Shown: positions 16,749 through 24,493, numbered from the stretch's first letter. The stretch: 52,932 nucleotides of DNA from Clostridia bacterium (GCA_017472685.1 JAFUOO010000015.1:1-52932); one strand, 5' to 3'. Notes: generated from the letters alone by a model not told the origin. Numbers and translations: made by a program.

Positions 16749-19022
16749 TTACTGTCCTTGTGTACTCTGGTCAAAATAGACTTCATCCGTATTATCTGCA
16801 AAATCAACTGTTATTACACTGCCGGGCATAACCGTTGTTCCCATAGGTGTGCTTTGGGAAATTGCCAGCATGGTGTCGGTAACCTCGTTGTGCATGCCGC
16901 CGCCCTTGATTTCAATATTAAGGTTTAATTCCTTCGCCTTTGCTTCCGCCTGGGCTTTCGTCATGCCGATAAAGGAGGGTATTTCAACCTTAACCTCCTC
17001 TACTGCCTCTGTGTAGAGAATTACCAAGCCGCCCTTTGCAAGGTGCGATGTGCCCTTGGGAAGCTGGTTTGTAACAATGGCACCCTCGCCCTGTATTGTA
17101 ACGGAAAGACCCTGCGCTTCAATAAGCTTCTTTGCATCCCAGGTTGTCATGCCAACAGCAGCAGGCACTTCAACCTCATCAAGGCTGTTGTCTGTATATG
17201 TAGGCTCGTAGCCCATGTAGGCAAGTGAATCTGCCAGTATTTTGCCAACTGCAGGCGCCGCAATGGCACCACCGCCCTTAAGATTACCGCCGGGCTCGTC
17301 AAGGATTAAAAGGCAAACAAGCTGAGGGTCGTCTGCAGGTGCAAAGCCCACAAAGGACGCAATTCGTTTACCGGAGCTACGGGGCTGCTTCTGACTTGTA
17401 CCTGTCTTGCCGCCTATTCTGTAGCCGTCAACATATGCCGCATTACCTGTACCGTTTGCAACAACGCTTTCAAGCGCCGCACGCATAACACGGCTTGTAT
17501 CCTCGCTTATAACCTCTCTTACCAAGGTTGCTTCAACGTTTTCAACAATGCTGCCCTCGCTGTCGGTATACGCCTTTATAAGCTGAGGCTTATAAAGCTT
17601 ACCGCCGTTTACAACTGCTGAAAAAGCAGTAATCATCTGTAATGGTGTTATCTGGAAGCCCTGACCGAAGCTACTTGTTGCCAGCTCTGCCTCGTTAAAG
17701 TTACTTTCCGTAAAGAAAATGCCCTTTGATTCGCCCGGAAGCACAAAGTCAGTCTTGCTTGTAAAGCCGAACGCCTCGTAATATGCGCGGAAATTCTTGT
17801 AGCCTATTTTTGCACCCATTTCCATAAAGGCAGGATTGCAGGAGTTTTCCAACGCCTCTATAAAGGTTTCCGGACCGTGACCTGCAGTTTTATGGCAATG
17901 GATTGTGTGCACCGCTACCCTTTTTGAGCCTGTGCATACAAAGCCGTCTGTGGCAGGGTTTACAGCACCCGACTCCACAGCTGCCGCTGCAACAATGCTC
18001 TTGAAGGTACTGCCGGGCTCGTAGGAGTCAACAACAGCCTTGTTTCTCCACACGCGGTTAAGGTAGTCACCGTCGGTGTACTCTGTCCCGTCCTCCTTAA
18101 GACCCATAAGGTTGAGCTTTGAAACAGGGTCAACACTTCTTGGTGCATTAAGGTCAAAGTTTGGCTCAACAGCCATTGCCAGGATTTCGCCCGTGTTGGG
18201 GTCCATAACAATTGCCGCCGCACCGTTTCTTATGTCATAGAGGTTGTATGCCTCCTCAAGGTATTTTTCCACATAGTGCTGAATAACCTCATCTATAGTG
18301 AGAACAACGCCGTTACCGTCCTCGGGAGCGATGTAGTTTTCATATTCGTAAGGGGTGAGGTTGTTGTTAACATCCTGTACAACCTGTATTCTGCCTGCTG
18401 TGCCCGAAAGGGTAGTATCAAGCATTTTTTCCAAGCCCTCAAGACCGTTGCCGTCGTCGCCCGTGAAGCCTATAACATGGGACGCAAAGGAGGAATAGGG
18501 GTAGTAGCGCTTTGTTGTTTCCACAAAGAAAACACCTGTGAGCTTCATTTCCCTAAGACGGTTTGCAACCGAGGGCTCAACCTTTTTCTTTATTCGCCTG
18601 CTGGCATAGTCAAGGGAAATTTCCTTCCTGACAAATGCCTCGTCAACGCCGAGCACCTCCACTAAGCCTTTTACCACCTTTTCGGTAACGTCCTCCTCGT
18701 CAAAGGGAACGCCCTCCAAAAATGCCTGGGCGCGTCTTTCGTCCTGCTTTGCCTTTGCCGCCTGAATTTGTCTGGGGTTGACCATAACATCCTCGCAGGA
18801 GGCACTCTGTGCCAAAACCTTCATGTTTCTGTCATATATCTGACCGCGCTTTGCTTCAACAAGCTGGTCACGGGTCTGCTGCTCAATAGCCTTTTCCTTG
18901 TATTCTGCGCCCTTTATAAGCTGATAGTACACCAATGCTCCCACTACCACCAGCATAAGTACAAGGAAAATGCAAAACATAACAAACATTCTGTTTTTTT
19001 CAGCGGCGCTTACCTTTGCCAT
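16749..19022 (-). CDS. Class B penicillin-binding protein with two PASTA domains (FtsI/PBP2B/SpoVD type)
   Basis: Septal transpeptidase partner of FtsW. The 757-aa protein has one N-terminal membrane segment (about 12-35), a PBP dimerisation domain, and the transpeptidase motifs STFK (nucleophile Ser, within SYEPGSTFKS), SCN (ENSCNPAF) and KTG (IGGKTGTSQ). Two C-terminal PASTA domains follow (VEVPAAVGMTTWDAKKL... and VEIPSFIGMTKAQAEAK...). A start five codons upstream overlaps the GGAGG that clearly serves MAKVSAAEKN, so the downstream ATG is preferred. Two PASTA domains fit PBP2B. Only one such gene is present, whereas spore formers often have PBP2B and SpoVD side by side. A predicted terminator and an S-type stem-loop separate it from ftsL. 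Confidence 0.95.
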   Translation of the reverse strand: MAKVSAAEKNRMFVMFCIFLVLMLVVVGALVYYQLIKGAEYKEKAIEQQTRDQLVEAKRGQIYDRNMKVLAQSASCEDVMVNPRQIQAAKAKQDERRAQAFLEGVPFDEEDVTEKVVKGLVEVLGVDEAFVRKEISLDYASRRIKKKVEPSVANRLREMKLTGVFFVETTKRYYPYSSFASHVIGFTGDDGNGLEGLEKMLDTTLSGTAGRIQVVQDVNNNLTPYEYENYIAPEDGNGVVLTIDEVIQHYVEKYLEEAYNLYDIRNGAAAIVMDPNTGEILAMAVEPNFDLNAPRSVDPVSKLNLMGLKEDGTEYTDGDYLNRVWRNKAVVDSYEPGSTFKSIVAAAAVESGAVNPATDGFVCTGSKRVAVHTIHCHKTAGHGPETFIEALENSCNPAFMEMGAKIGYKNFRAYYEAFGFTSKTDFVLPGESKGIFFTESNFNEAELATSSFGQGFQITPLQMITAFSAVVNGGKLYKPQLIKAYTDSEGSIVENVEATLVREVISEDTSRVMRAALESVVANGTGNAAYVDGYRIGGKTGTSQKQPRSSGKRIASFVGFAPADDPQLVCLLILDEPGGNLKGGGAIAAPAVGKILADSLAYMGYEPTYTDNSLDEVEVPAAVGMTTWDAKKLIEAQGLSVTIQGEGAIVTNQLPKGTSHLAKGGLVILYTEAVEEVKVEIPSFIGMTKAQAEAKAKELNLNIEIKGGGMHNEVTDTMLAISQSTPMGTTVMPGSVITVDFADNTDEVYFDQSTQGQ

Positions 19023-19054
19023 AATCAAATCCTCCATTTTTTAAAACGACCAAA

Positions 19055-19111
19055 AGACTGAAAGAAATCCGCCCCAAAAAAAGTCAGTATGTGGGCAAAT
19101 TTACTCAGTCT
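19055..19111. repeat. S-type stem-loop (copy 2)
   Basis: GACTGAAAGAAATCCGCCC pairs with GGGCAAATTTACTCAGTC around a short loop. It shares CTGAAAGAAA / TTTACTCAG ends with the copy at 2263-2364. It lies in the leader between ftsL and the PBP gene. Confidence 0.65.
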
Positions 19112-19118
19112 TTCCAGG

Positions 19119-19154
19119 AAAAAATTGAGTGCTTACTTTTTTGTAGGCACTCAA
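19119..19154 (-). terminator. Terminator-like hairpin inside the dcw operon
   Basis: Minus strand TTGAGTGC c TAC aaaaaa GTA a GCACTCAA is followed directly by TTTTTT. It lies 31 bp after the ftsL stop and about 100 bp before the PBP start. It has every mark of an intrinsic terminator or attenuator and would divide mraZ-rsmH-ftsL from the downstream genes. Confidence 0.7.
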
Positions 19155-19184
19155 CTGTTACTTCTTATGTAAATATATTTCGGC

Positions 19185-19682
19185 CTAATATAAATATTCC
19201 AACAGAATTTTCGCCTTGTTCATAAATGCTGAAAACCCATTGTTGCCGGCTCTGTCATTCATGAGGATTTCTCCTCCGTTATTCTTCTCCACATTAATAT
19301 ATATGTACTGAGAGCTATCGGGCTTTTTCATGCCCAGTCTGGAAATTGCAATCTCGTCGATATTATTCATGTCCAGCTGATAGGAAAGATGCATTTCTCT
19401 TTCTGTTATCATTGCATTGAGCTTGTAAATATCGCCCTCGAGATTTGACACCTGACCGCAGAGCTGGTCAATCTTAGCTTCCCTTATCATGACAACAGCT
19501 AAAATTGCCGCAACAATCACCAAGGTTTTTATCGCCTTTTTCTTGAAGGCTTCAAGCTTTGCCTCGATGTAGGCTTCAGTTCTCTGCTTTTTTGAAGCCT
19601 TAACCTCTTTTTTGGGGTCAAGCGGGGTGCTGTATTCAATTTCTCTTGCTGCAGATCCGTAATTGTACATCCTTACGGGCAC
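19185..19682 (-). CDS. ftsL: Cell division protein FtsL-like
   Basis: A 165-aa bitopic protein: basic N-terminal region (KKEVKASKKQRTEAYIEAKLEAFKKKAIK), one membrane segment (about 51-66) and a heptad-like coiled coil (IDQLCGQVSNLEGDIYKLNAMITERE), then ISRLGMKKPDSSQYIYI, similar to the LGMxxPxxxQxxxI motif of FtsL. It sits between rsmH and the septal PBP, the canonical ftsL position. The GTG start (MPVRMYNYG) lies close to GAAAGG; an ATG four codons later is an alternative. FtsL sequences are poorly conserved, so the call rests on topology, the short motif and position. Confidence 0.85.
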   Translation of the reverse strand: MPVRMYNYGSAAREIEYSTPLDPKKEVKASKKQRTEAYIEAKLEAFKKKAIKTLVIVAAILAVVMIREAKIDQLCGQVSNLEGDIYKLNAMITEREMHLSYQLDMNNIDEIAISRLGMKKPDSSQYIYINVEKNNGGEILMNDRAGNNGFSAFMNKAKILLEYLY

Positions 19683-19683
19683 C

Positions 19684-19789
19684 GACCTTTCAAAGTAATA
19701 GTTAATAGTGAAAAGTGAAGAATGAATAGTGAATAGTTATGGTTGAAAATCGCTGTGGCGATTTTCTTCATTAATTCTGTGTTCTGCAC
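19684..19789. repeat. Z-type cassette (copy 3)
   Basis: The ftsL-rsmH gap holds purine-rich heptamer-like repeats (AATAGTGAAAAGTGAAGAATG..., 19699-19738), then GGTTG, the hairpin AAAATCGC tgtg GCGATTTT (19746-19765), CTTC, then partly complementary repeats (ATTAATTCTGTGTTCTG). The same GTTG-hairpin-CTTC frame recurs at 24533, 34784 and inside HA1 with different arms. Confidence 0.75.
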
Positions 19790-20719
19790 TCATATAATTT
19801 TTTCGCAAATTCTCAGCTTTGCGCTTCTTGCGCGGGGATTAGCCTCAACTTCCTCATTTGACGGAAGTATGGGCTTTCTTGTAATAACCTTCACGCTGTT
19901 TTTCTTTCCGCAAACACACACGGGAAAGCTTTTGGGGCAAGTGCAGGCATTTGCAAGTGAATTAAAGGTATCCTTCACAATGCGGTCCTCCAAGGAATGG
20001 AAGGTAATAACTGCCATTCTGCCGCCCTTTTTAAGGCAATCAACGCCGTCACGGATAGCCTCCTCAAGTATTCTCAGCTCGCCGTTAACCTCAATGCGTA
20101 TGGCCTGGAAGGTCCTTTTGGCAGGGTGGGGACCGTCCTTTCGGGCACCCGCGGGCACCGCCCGTTTTATAATGTCTACCAGCTCATAGGTAGTTTCTAT
20201 CTCTTTTGTTTTTCTCGCCTCGGCAATGAACTTGGCAATCCTCACTGCCCATTTTTCCTCGCCGTACTTTGTTATTATCTCGCAGAGCTTTTCTTCGCTG
20301 TAGGTGTTCACAACGCATTTCGCGTCAAGACCGTTTCGCCTGTCCATGCGCATGTCCAAGGGGGCATCGTGCATGTAGGAAAAGCCTCGCTCTGCCTCGT
20401 CCAGCTGATAGGACGAAACGCCCAAATCGGCAATAATGCCGTCAAGCTTGTCCACGCCTAAGGAAAAAAGCTCGCTTTTCACAAAGCGGAAGTTTGCGTG
20501 CACGGGGTTAAACCTATCCCCCATGTCAACAAAGCGTTTTTTGCAATTTTCTATGGCGTCCTTGTCCTGGTCAAAGCCGTAAAGGGTGCCGCCACGCGAG
20601 AGTATAAGACTGCTGTGGCCACCGCCGCCCATTGTAAAGTCGGCGTACAGACCGCCCTCTTTAACGTTCACGGCATCTACGGTTTCATTAAGCAGCACAC
20701 TAACGTGAGAGAATTCCAT
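19790..20719 (-). CDS. rsmH: 16S rRNA (cytosine1402-N4)-methyltransferase RsmH
   Basis: RsmH (MraW) methylates N4 of C1402 in the ribosomal P site using S-adenosylmethionine. The 309-aa protein starts [17 protein letters not shown] and has the SAM-binding loop [41 protein letters not shown], the insertion domain [14 protein letters not shown], and [12 protein letters not shown] near the C-terminus. ATG after AGGAGCGG. It is the second gene of the dcw operon, 18 bp after mraZ. Confidence 0.98.
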   Translation of the reverse strand: MEFSHVSVLLNETVDAVNVKEGGLYADFTMGGGGHSSLILSRGGTLYGFDQDKDAIENCKKRFVDMGDRFNPVHANFRFVKSELFSLGVDKLDGIIADLGVSSYQLDEAERGFSYMHDAPLDMRMDRRNGLDAKCVVNTYSEEKLCEIITKYGEEKWAVRIAKFIAEARKTKEIETTYELVDIIKRAVPAGARKDGPHPAKRTFQAIRIEVNGELRILEEAIRDGVDCLKKGGRMAVITFHSLEDRIVKDTFNSLANACTCPKSFPVCVCGKKNSVKVITRKPILPSNEEVEANPRARSAKLRICEKII

Positions 20720-20737
20720 TCATACCGCTCCTGTCAA

Positions 20738-21178
20738 TTAAAATGCCAGACCCGCCTCGTTAAGAGCCTCTGCCGCTTCTTCAAGGCTTACGGAATCGTC
20801 ACCGTAAAGGTATTCGTTCCATCTGTTGCTATCCCAGATTTCAGCATGTGTGCCGTTACCTACAATAACAAGCTCCTTTTCCAACCCTGCGTGGGTACGA
20901 AGCTGAGGGGGAACAACAAATCTGCCCTGCTTGTCAACCTCGCACAGGTGCGCGCCTGTGATAATCACTCTCTGAATTCTTCTTACATCTCTCATGTTGC
21001 CGGGCAATGACTGCATTGACTTACCCAGCCTTTCAAATTCTTCAACGGAAAAAACTGCCAGACAGCTTTCAAAGTATCTTGTTACATAAAATGTGTCGCC
21101 TATTTCCTCGCGAAGCTTACTGGGCAAAATAATTCTGCCTTTGGCATCAAGATTATGATTATATTCACCTGATAACAC
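20738..21178 (-). CDS. mraZ: Transcriptional regulator MraZ
   Basis: MraZ is a DNA-binding double AbrB-like (swapped-hairpin) protein that represses its own dcw operon. The 146-aa product contains both repeats: GEYNHNLDAKGRIILPSKLREEIG (about 4-27) and CEVDKQGRFVVPPQLRTHAGL (about 77-97), each with the DxKGR motif. The start is a GTG seven nt after GGGAGGTG. The leader contains four 10-bp-spaced AAAGTG-like boxes, as expected for autoregulation. Confidence 0.97.
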   Translation of the reverse strand: MLSGEYNHNLDAKGRIILPSKLREEIGDTFYVTRYFESCLAVFSVEEFERLGKSMQSLPGNMRDVRRIQRVIITGAHLCEVDKQGRFVVPPQLRTHAGLEKELVIVGNGTHAEIWDSNRWNEYLYGDDSVSLEEAAEALNEAGLAF

Positions 21179-21258
21179 AGCTCCGCACCTCCCGACACAT
21201 TAATATTTGTGGAAAGTTTTAAAAAACAAGGTATCTTCCACCAAGTTTTCCACAATTT

Positions 21259-21298
21259 CCACCACTTCGTTCCACCGAAAACCACTTTGTGGCACTTT
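21259..21298 (-). promoter_or_regulatory. MraZ operator: four 10-bp-spaced boxes
   Basis: On the minus strand four consecutive 10-mers read AAAGTGCCAC, AAAGTGGTTT, TCGGTGGAAC and GAAGTGGTGG, i.e. a (A/G)GTG core at exactly 10-bp steps. MraZ of E. coli and Mycoplasma binds short direct repeats at one-helical-turn spacing. The array begins at about the predicted transcription start, so binding would block initiation or clearance. Two weaker GTGG boxes follow. Confidence 0.8.
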
Positions 21299-21305
21299 CA
21301 CAGTA

Positions 21306-21334
21306 ATTTTACTATAGAAATTATCAAATTTCAA
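21306..21334 (-). promoter_or_regulatory. Sigma-A promoter of the dcw cluster
   Basis: Minus strand TTGAAA (21329-21334), 17-bp spacer, TAAAAT (21306-21311). The predicted start is near 21299, immediately before the MraZ boxes. The mraZ leader would be about 120 nt. Confidence 0.75.
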
Positions 21335-21462
21335 TACTTTTTTCATAAATTTTTTCGGGAATTTTCTCCTTTCTTCTACCTGTTCCGAGCTATTTCTATA
21401 TCTTGTGGTTTGCGTTTTGGATGGCACAATATATACCCATCTTTCTTTTAAAATTTTATGTG

Positions 21463-21490
21463 TTTACTTTTTTTCACAATATGCTATAAT
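21463..21490 (+). promoter_or_regulatory. Promoter of murL
   Basis: TTTACT (21463-21468), 16-bp spacer, perfect TATAAT (21485-21490), 37 bp before the murL ATG and divergent from the mraZ promoter about 130 bp away. Confidence 0.7.
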
Positions 21491-21527
21491 ATTAATAAAG
21501 GTAATTTTTACGCATTGGAGGCACATT

Positions 21528-22874
21528 ATGAAGACCTATTCTTCCCTGAGGGTGGCTCATCCCACTTTTTTTTACAAAAATTATGAAGCAGTGGTTGAAA
21601 ACAGTACGCTTCATGTTACATATCACTTTGAAATCGAAAACCTGGCAGAGTTTTACCCTTCATGGGTTTTCCCCATGGGCGAGGAAGCTGTTGACCTTGA
21701 GGATGATAACCTTAAGGCAATGCTCTTTAACCTGGGGCTTGCAGAATTAGTAAGCTACTGGAAAATCACCTGCTCACCCCATGTCAGGGTTGAATGTGGC
21801 GCCCTTTCCCCCCATCAGATAAACTGGTGGAAAAAGCTCTACTTCCACGGTCTGGGCGAATTTTTCTATTTAAACCGCATCAATGCCGACGCAAGCTTCA
21901 TGCGCATCACCTCCAAGGGCGCTCCCACAACAGTGGAGCAGTCCAAGCGCTACCTTTCCGGCAACCTCATTCCCGTAGGCGGCGGAAAGGACTCCAATGT
22001 TACAATGGAGCTTTTAGGTGAGTTCAAAACGGAAAACCGTCCCTACATCATAAACCCCCGCGGCGCAACGGTGGACAGCGTGCGTGTAGCAAATTTGGAG
22101 GATAAAACCTTGGTTGCCCGCCGTACACTTGACAAAACCATGCTCCAATTAAACAAGGAGGGCTACCTTAACGGTCACACGCCCTTTAGCGCAATAGTGG
22201 CATTTTCCTCGGTTATCACAGCCTACCTTAATAACCTTAAGTACGTTGTTCTCTCCAACGAATCCTCCGCTAACGAAGCAACCGTTGCAGGCAGCACTGT
22301 CAACCATCAGTATTCCAAAAGCTTTGAATTTGAGCAGGACTTCAACCGTTACGAAAAGGAATATTTAAAGAGCGGCGTTTACTACTTCAGCTTGCTCCGC
22401 CCCCTTAGCGAATATCAGATTGCCTCCTACTTTGCCCGCCTTAAGAGCTACCACAGCGTTTTCAGAAGCTGTAACAAGGGCAGCCACACAAATATCTGGT
22501 GCGCAGGCTGCTCCAAGTGTCTTTTTGTGTACCTCATTCTGTCACCCTTCCTCACCTTTGAGGAATTAAGTGCAATTTTCGGCAGAAATATGGGCGACGA
22601 CGAAAGCCTTATCCCCATTTTCAATCAGCTCATCGGCCACGAAACCGACGAAAAGCCCTTTGAATGTGTGGGCAGCCGTGACGAGGTTAACTTTGCGGTG
22701 TGCGAAGCCATCAAAAAGAACGAAAAGCTTCCGGCACTTTTTGAGTATTACAAAACAACCCCTCTTTACAAGGAGTATTCCGAACGGGCTAACCCCTACC
22801 CCAAATTTTACGACAAAGAAAACCTGCTCCCCGCAGGCTACAGAGACATTGTAGAAAGAGAGCTTAATTTATAA
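21528..22874 (+). CDS. murL: Probable UDP-MurNAc-L-Ala-L-Glu epimerase MurL
   Basis: A 448-aa protein that I recognise as MurL-like. Xanthomonas MurL epimerises the terminal L-Glu of UDP-MurNAc-L-Ala-L-Glu to D-Glu in an ATP-dependent reaction, following ligation by MurD2. Seen here: a PP-loop ATPase motif VGGGKDSNVTMELL (GGGKDS at 151-156), SNESSANE, HQYSKSFEFEQDF, and a Cys-rich WCAGCSKCLFVYLIL segment. The start was chosen at the ATG after TTGGAGG; the 41-codon upstream extension has no such site. A MurD-family ligase follows on the same strand, and murD is missing from the dcw cluster, so context supports the call. Alternative: another PP-loop amidotransferase-like enzyme. Confidence 0.8.
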   Translation: MKTYSSLRVAHPTFFYKNYEAVVENSTLHVTYHFEIENLAEFYPSWVFPMGEEAVDLEDDNLKAMLFNLGLAELVSYWKITCSPHVRVECGALSPHQINWWKKLYFHGLGEFFYLNRINADASFMRITSKGAPTTVEQSKRYLSGNLIPVGGGKDSNVTMELLGEFKTENRPYIINPRGATVDSVRVANLEDKTLVARRTLDKTMLQLNKEGYLNGHTPFSAIVAFSSVITAYLNNLKYVVLSNESSANEATVAGSTVNHQYSKSFEFEQDFNRYEKEYLKSGVYYFSLLRPLSEYQIASYFARLKSYHSVFRSCNKGSHTNIWCAGCSKCLFVYLILSPFLTFEELSAIFGRNMGDDESLIPIFNQLIGHETDEKPFECVGSRDEVNFAVCEAIKKNEKLPALFEYYKTTPLYKEYSERANPYPKFYDKENLLPAGYRDIVERELNL

Positions 22875-22878
22875 AGAA

Positions 22879-23138
22879 CGATATGCGCTTTGCGCATGAT
22901 ATGGCTCCGCCATGATTTGTCGCAATGCGACATGATATGAACCTTTGGTTCATTTCGGGAGAAAAATCAAAGATTTTTCGTTTATCAATTATAAGATTTG
23001 CGCCCCAAAAGCACACTCTCTTTTTGCTTACGGTACAGAGCAAATCTACCATAATGCACGCAGTGCATATCATGAAATCCTCAGATTTCATATCATGTGC
23101 CCGCGGCACATATCATGCAAGCATTACTTGCATATCAT
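22879..23138. repeat. Hairpin array HA3 (murL-murD spacer), most complete copy
   Basis: Left arm: GCGCtttGCGC, GGCtccGCC, TGTCGCaatGCGACA, GAACCtttGGTTC, joined by GAT. Core: AAAATC aaa GATTTT (22963-22978), then TTTATCAATTATAAGATTTGC...GCAAATCT closing about 40 nt of unconserved loop, then CTACCATAATGC. Right arm: TGCACgcaGTGCA, GAAATCctcaGATTTC, GTGCCcgcGGCAC, GCAAGcattaCTTGC, joined by ATC. It lies between the murL stop and the murD ribosome-binding site, and is probably transcribed. Confidence 0.9.
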
Positions 23139-23160
23139 CCAAAAGCAAAGGAGTGCAACC

Positions 23161-24456
23161 ATGCTTCTCAAATACATTCAGAATTTAATCAAGGATAAAT
23201 CCGTCTGCATTTTAGGCTTCGGCAGAGAGGGCAAAAGCACCTTTAACGCCTTCACAAAAGCAGGCGGCTACAAGTCAATCACAATCTGCGACTTAAACAG
23301 TGTTGAGTGCGAGGGCGCCGAGGTTATCGCAGGTAAGGATTATCAAAAAAATCTTGACCGCTTCGACATTGTCATGAAAAGCCCCGGCATTGTACTTGAG
23401 GAGGGTGCCCTTACCGATTTTTCGCGCCTTTACTCCCAGACGGAAATTTTTCTTTCCGTTTACCGTGAGCAGACCATCGGCATAACAGGCACCAAGGGCA
23501 AAAGCACCACCTCCAGCCTTATTTATCACATACTTAAACAGTGCGGCAAAAAGGTGCAGCTTTTAGGCAACATAGGCATCCCTGCCTTTGACGGCAATGT
23601 TACAATGGACGACACAGTTGTTTTTGAGCTGTCAAGCCATCAGCTGGAATACACCTCGGTTTCCCCCAAAAGAGCCGTGCTTTTAAACATTTTCCCCGAG
23701 CATTTGGACCACTACGGCACCTTTGAAAAATACTACGATGCAAAAAAGCACATTTTCCGCTACCAGAAGGAGGGCGACATTCTTGTCTGCGGTGAGGATG
23801 TTGTTCCTACGGAAAAATGCCTTTCCACCGTTACGGTGTTTGGAAAAGAGGCCCCCGTTACAATCCGCCGCAATTCCTTCATAGTTAACGGCAAGGAAAT
23901 TACACTTGACGAAACCTGCCCCCTTTTAGGCGAGCACAACGTTAATAACATTGCGGTGGCATACCTTTTGACAAAGCCCTACGGCATAGCGGACGAGGAG
24001 TTTTTAAAGGCGCTTTCAACCTTTAAAACACTTCCCCACCGCCTTGAAAAGCTCGGCGAAAAGGACGGCATCACCTACTACGACGATTCCATCTCAACCT
24101 GCAGCCAGACAACCATCCAGGCGCTTTGCTCACTTGAAAACGTGGGCACGGTTTTAATAGGCGGCATGGACCGCGGCATTGACTATTCCCCCTTGGTGGA
24201 ATTTCTCACAGCCTTTAACATACCCAACGTAATTTTCATGTACGATACAGGCAAGCGCATCATGGCAGAATTTGAGGGCAAGGCTTATAGCTTTGCATCC
24301 CACTACGCCGAAAGCCTTTCCGATGCGGTAGCCCTTGCAAAACGCGTTACCCCCAAGGGCTCAATATGCCTCCTGTCTCCTGCGGCGGCAAGCTACGGCT
24401 TCTTTAAAAACTTCGAGGACCGTGGCGAGCAATTCAAAAGCTTAGCTCTTAACTAA
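23161..24456 (+). CDS. MurD-family UDP-MurNAc-L-alanine:glutamate ligase (possibly MurD2)
   Basis: A 431-aa Mur ligase: N-terminal Rossmann-like domain (VCILGFGREGKSTFNA), ATP-binding P-loop GITGTKGKSTTSSLI (GTKGKST at 110-116), FELSSHQLEY, NIFPEHLDHYGTFEKYYDAK, GEHNVNNIA, LPHRLEKLGEKDGITYYDDSISTCSQT and LLSPAAASYGFFKNFEDRGEQF. These are MurD motifs (DxPHRLE, DSKATN-like, SPAxxSxDxFxxFExRGxxF) with clear divergence: ISTCSQTT in place of SKATN. ATG at 23161 follows AAAGGAG; longer frames read through the hairpin array. The pairing with murL suggests it adds L-Glu (MurD2) and not D-Glu. This is inference. Confidence 0.9.
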   Translation: MLLKYIQNLIKDKSVCILGFGREGKSTFNAFTKAGGYKSITICDLNSVECEGAEVIAGKDYQKNLDRFDIVMKSPGIVLEEGALTDFSRLYSQTEIFLSVYREQTIGITGTKGKSTTSSLIYHILKQCGKKVQLLGNIGIPAFDGNVTMDDTVVFELSSHQLEYTSVSPKRAVLLNIFPEHLDHYGTFEKYYDAKKHIFRYQKEGDILVCGEDVVPTEKCLSTVTVFGKEAPVTIRRNSFIVNGKEITLDETCPLLGEHNVNNIAVAYLLTKPYGIADEEFLKALSTFKTLPHRLEKLGEKDGITYYDDSISTCSQTTIQALCSLENVGTVLIGGMDRGIDYSPLVEFLTAFNIPNVIFMYDTGKRIMAEFEGKAYSFASHYAESLSDAVALAKRVTPKGSICLLSPAAASYGFFKNFEDRGEQFKSLALN

Positions 24457-24458
24457 AC

Positions 24459-24489
24459 AAAAACCACCATCCGACGGATGGTGGTTTTT
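24459..24489 (+). terminator. Terminator of murL-murD
   Basis: ACCACCATCC gac GGATGGTGGT with A-run before and TTTTT after, starting 3 bp after the murD stop. Confidence 0.88.
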
Positions 24490-24493
24490 GAAT

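Noticed and set aside
21200..21427. 75-codon minus-strand frame upstream of mraZ
   Set aside because: It overlaps the predicted promoter and MraZ boxes, starts with GTG without a ribosome-binding site and resembles no family.
22945..23160. 72-codon N-terminal extension of the MurD-like protein
   Set aside because: It runs through array HA3; AAAGGAG directly precedes the ATG at 23161, where MurD proteins normally begin.
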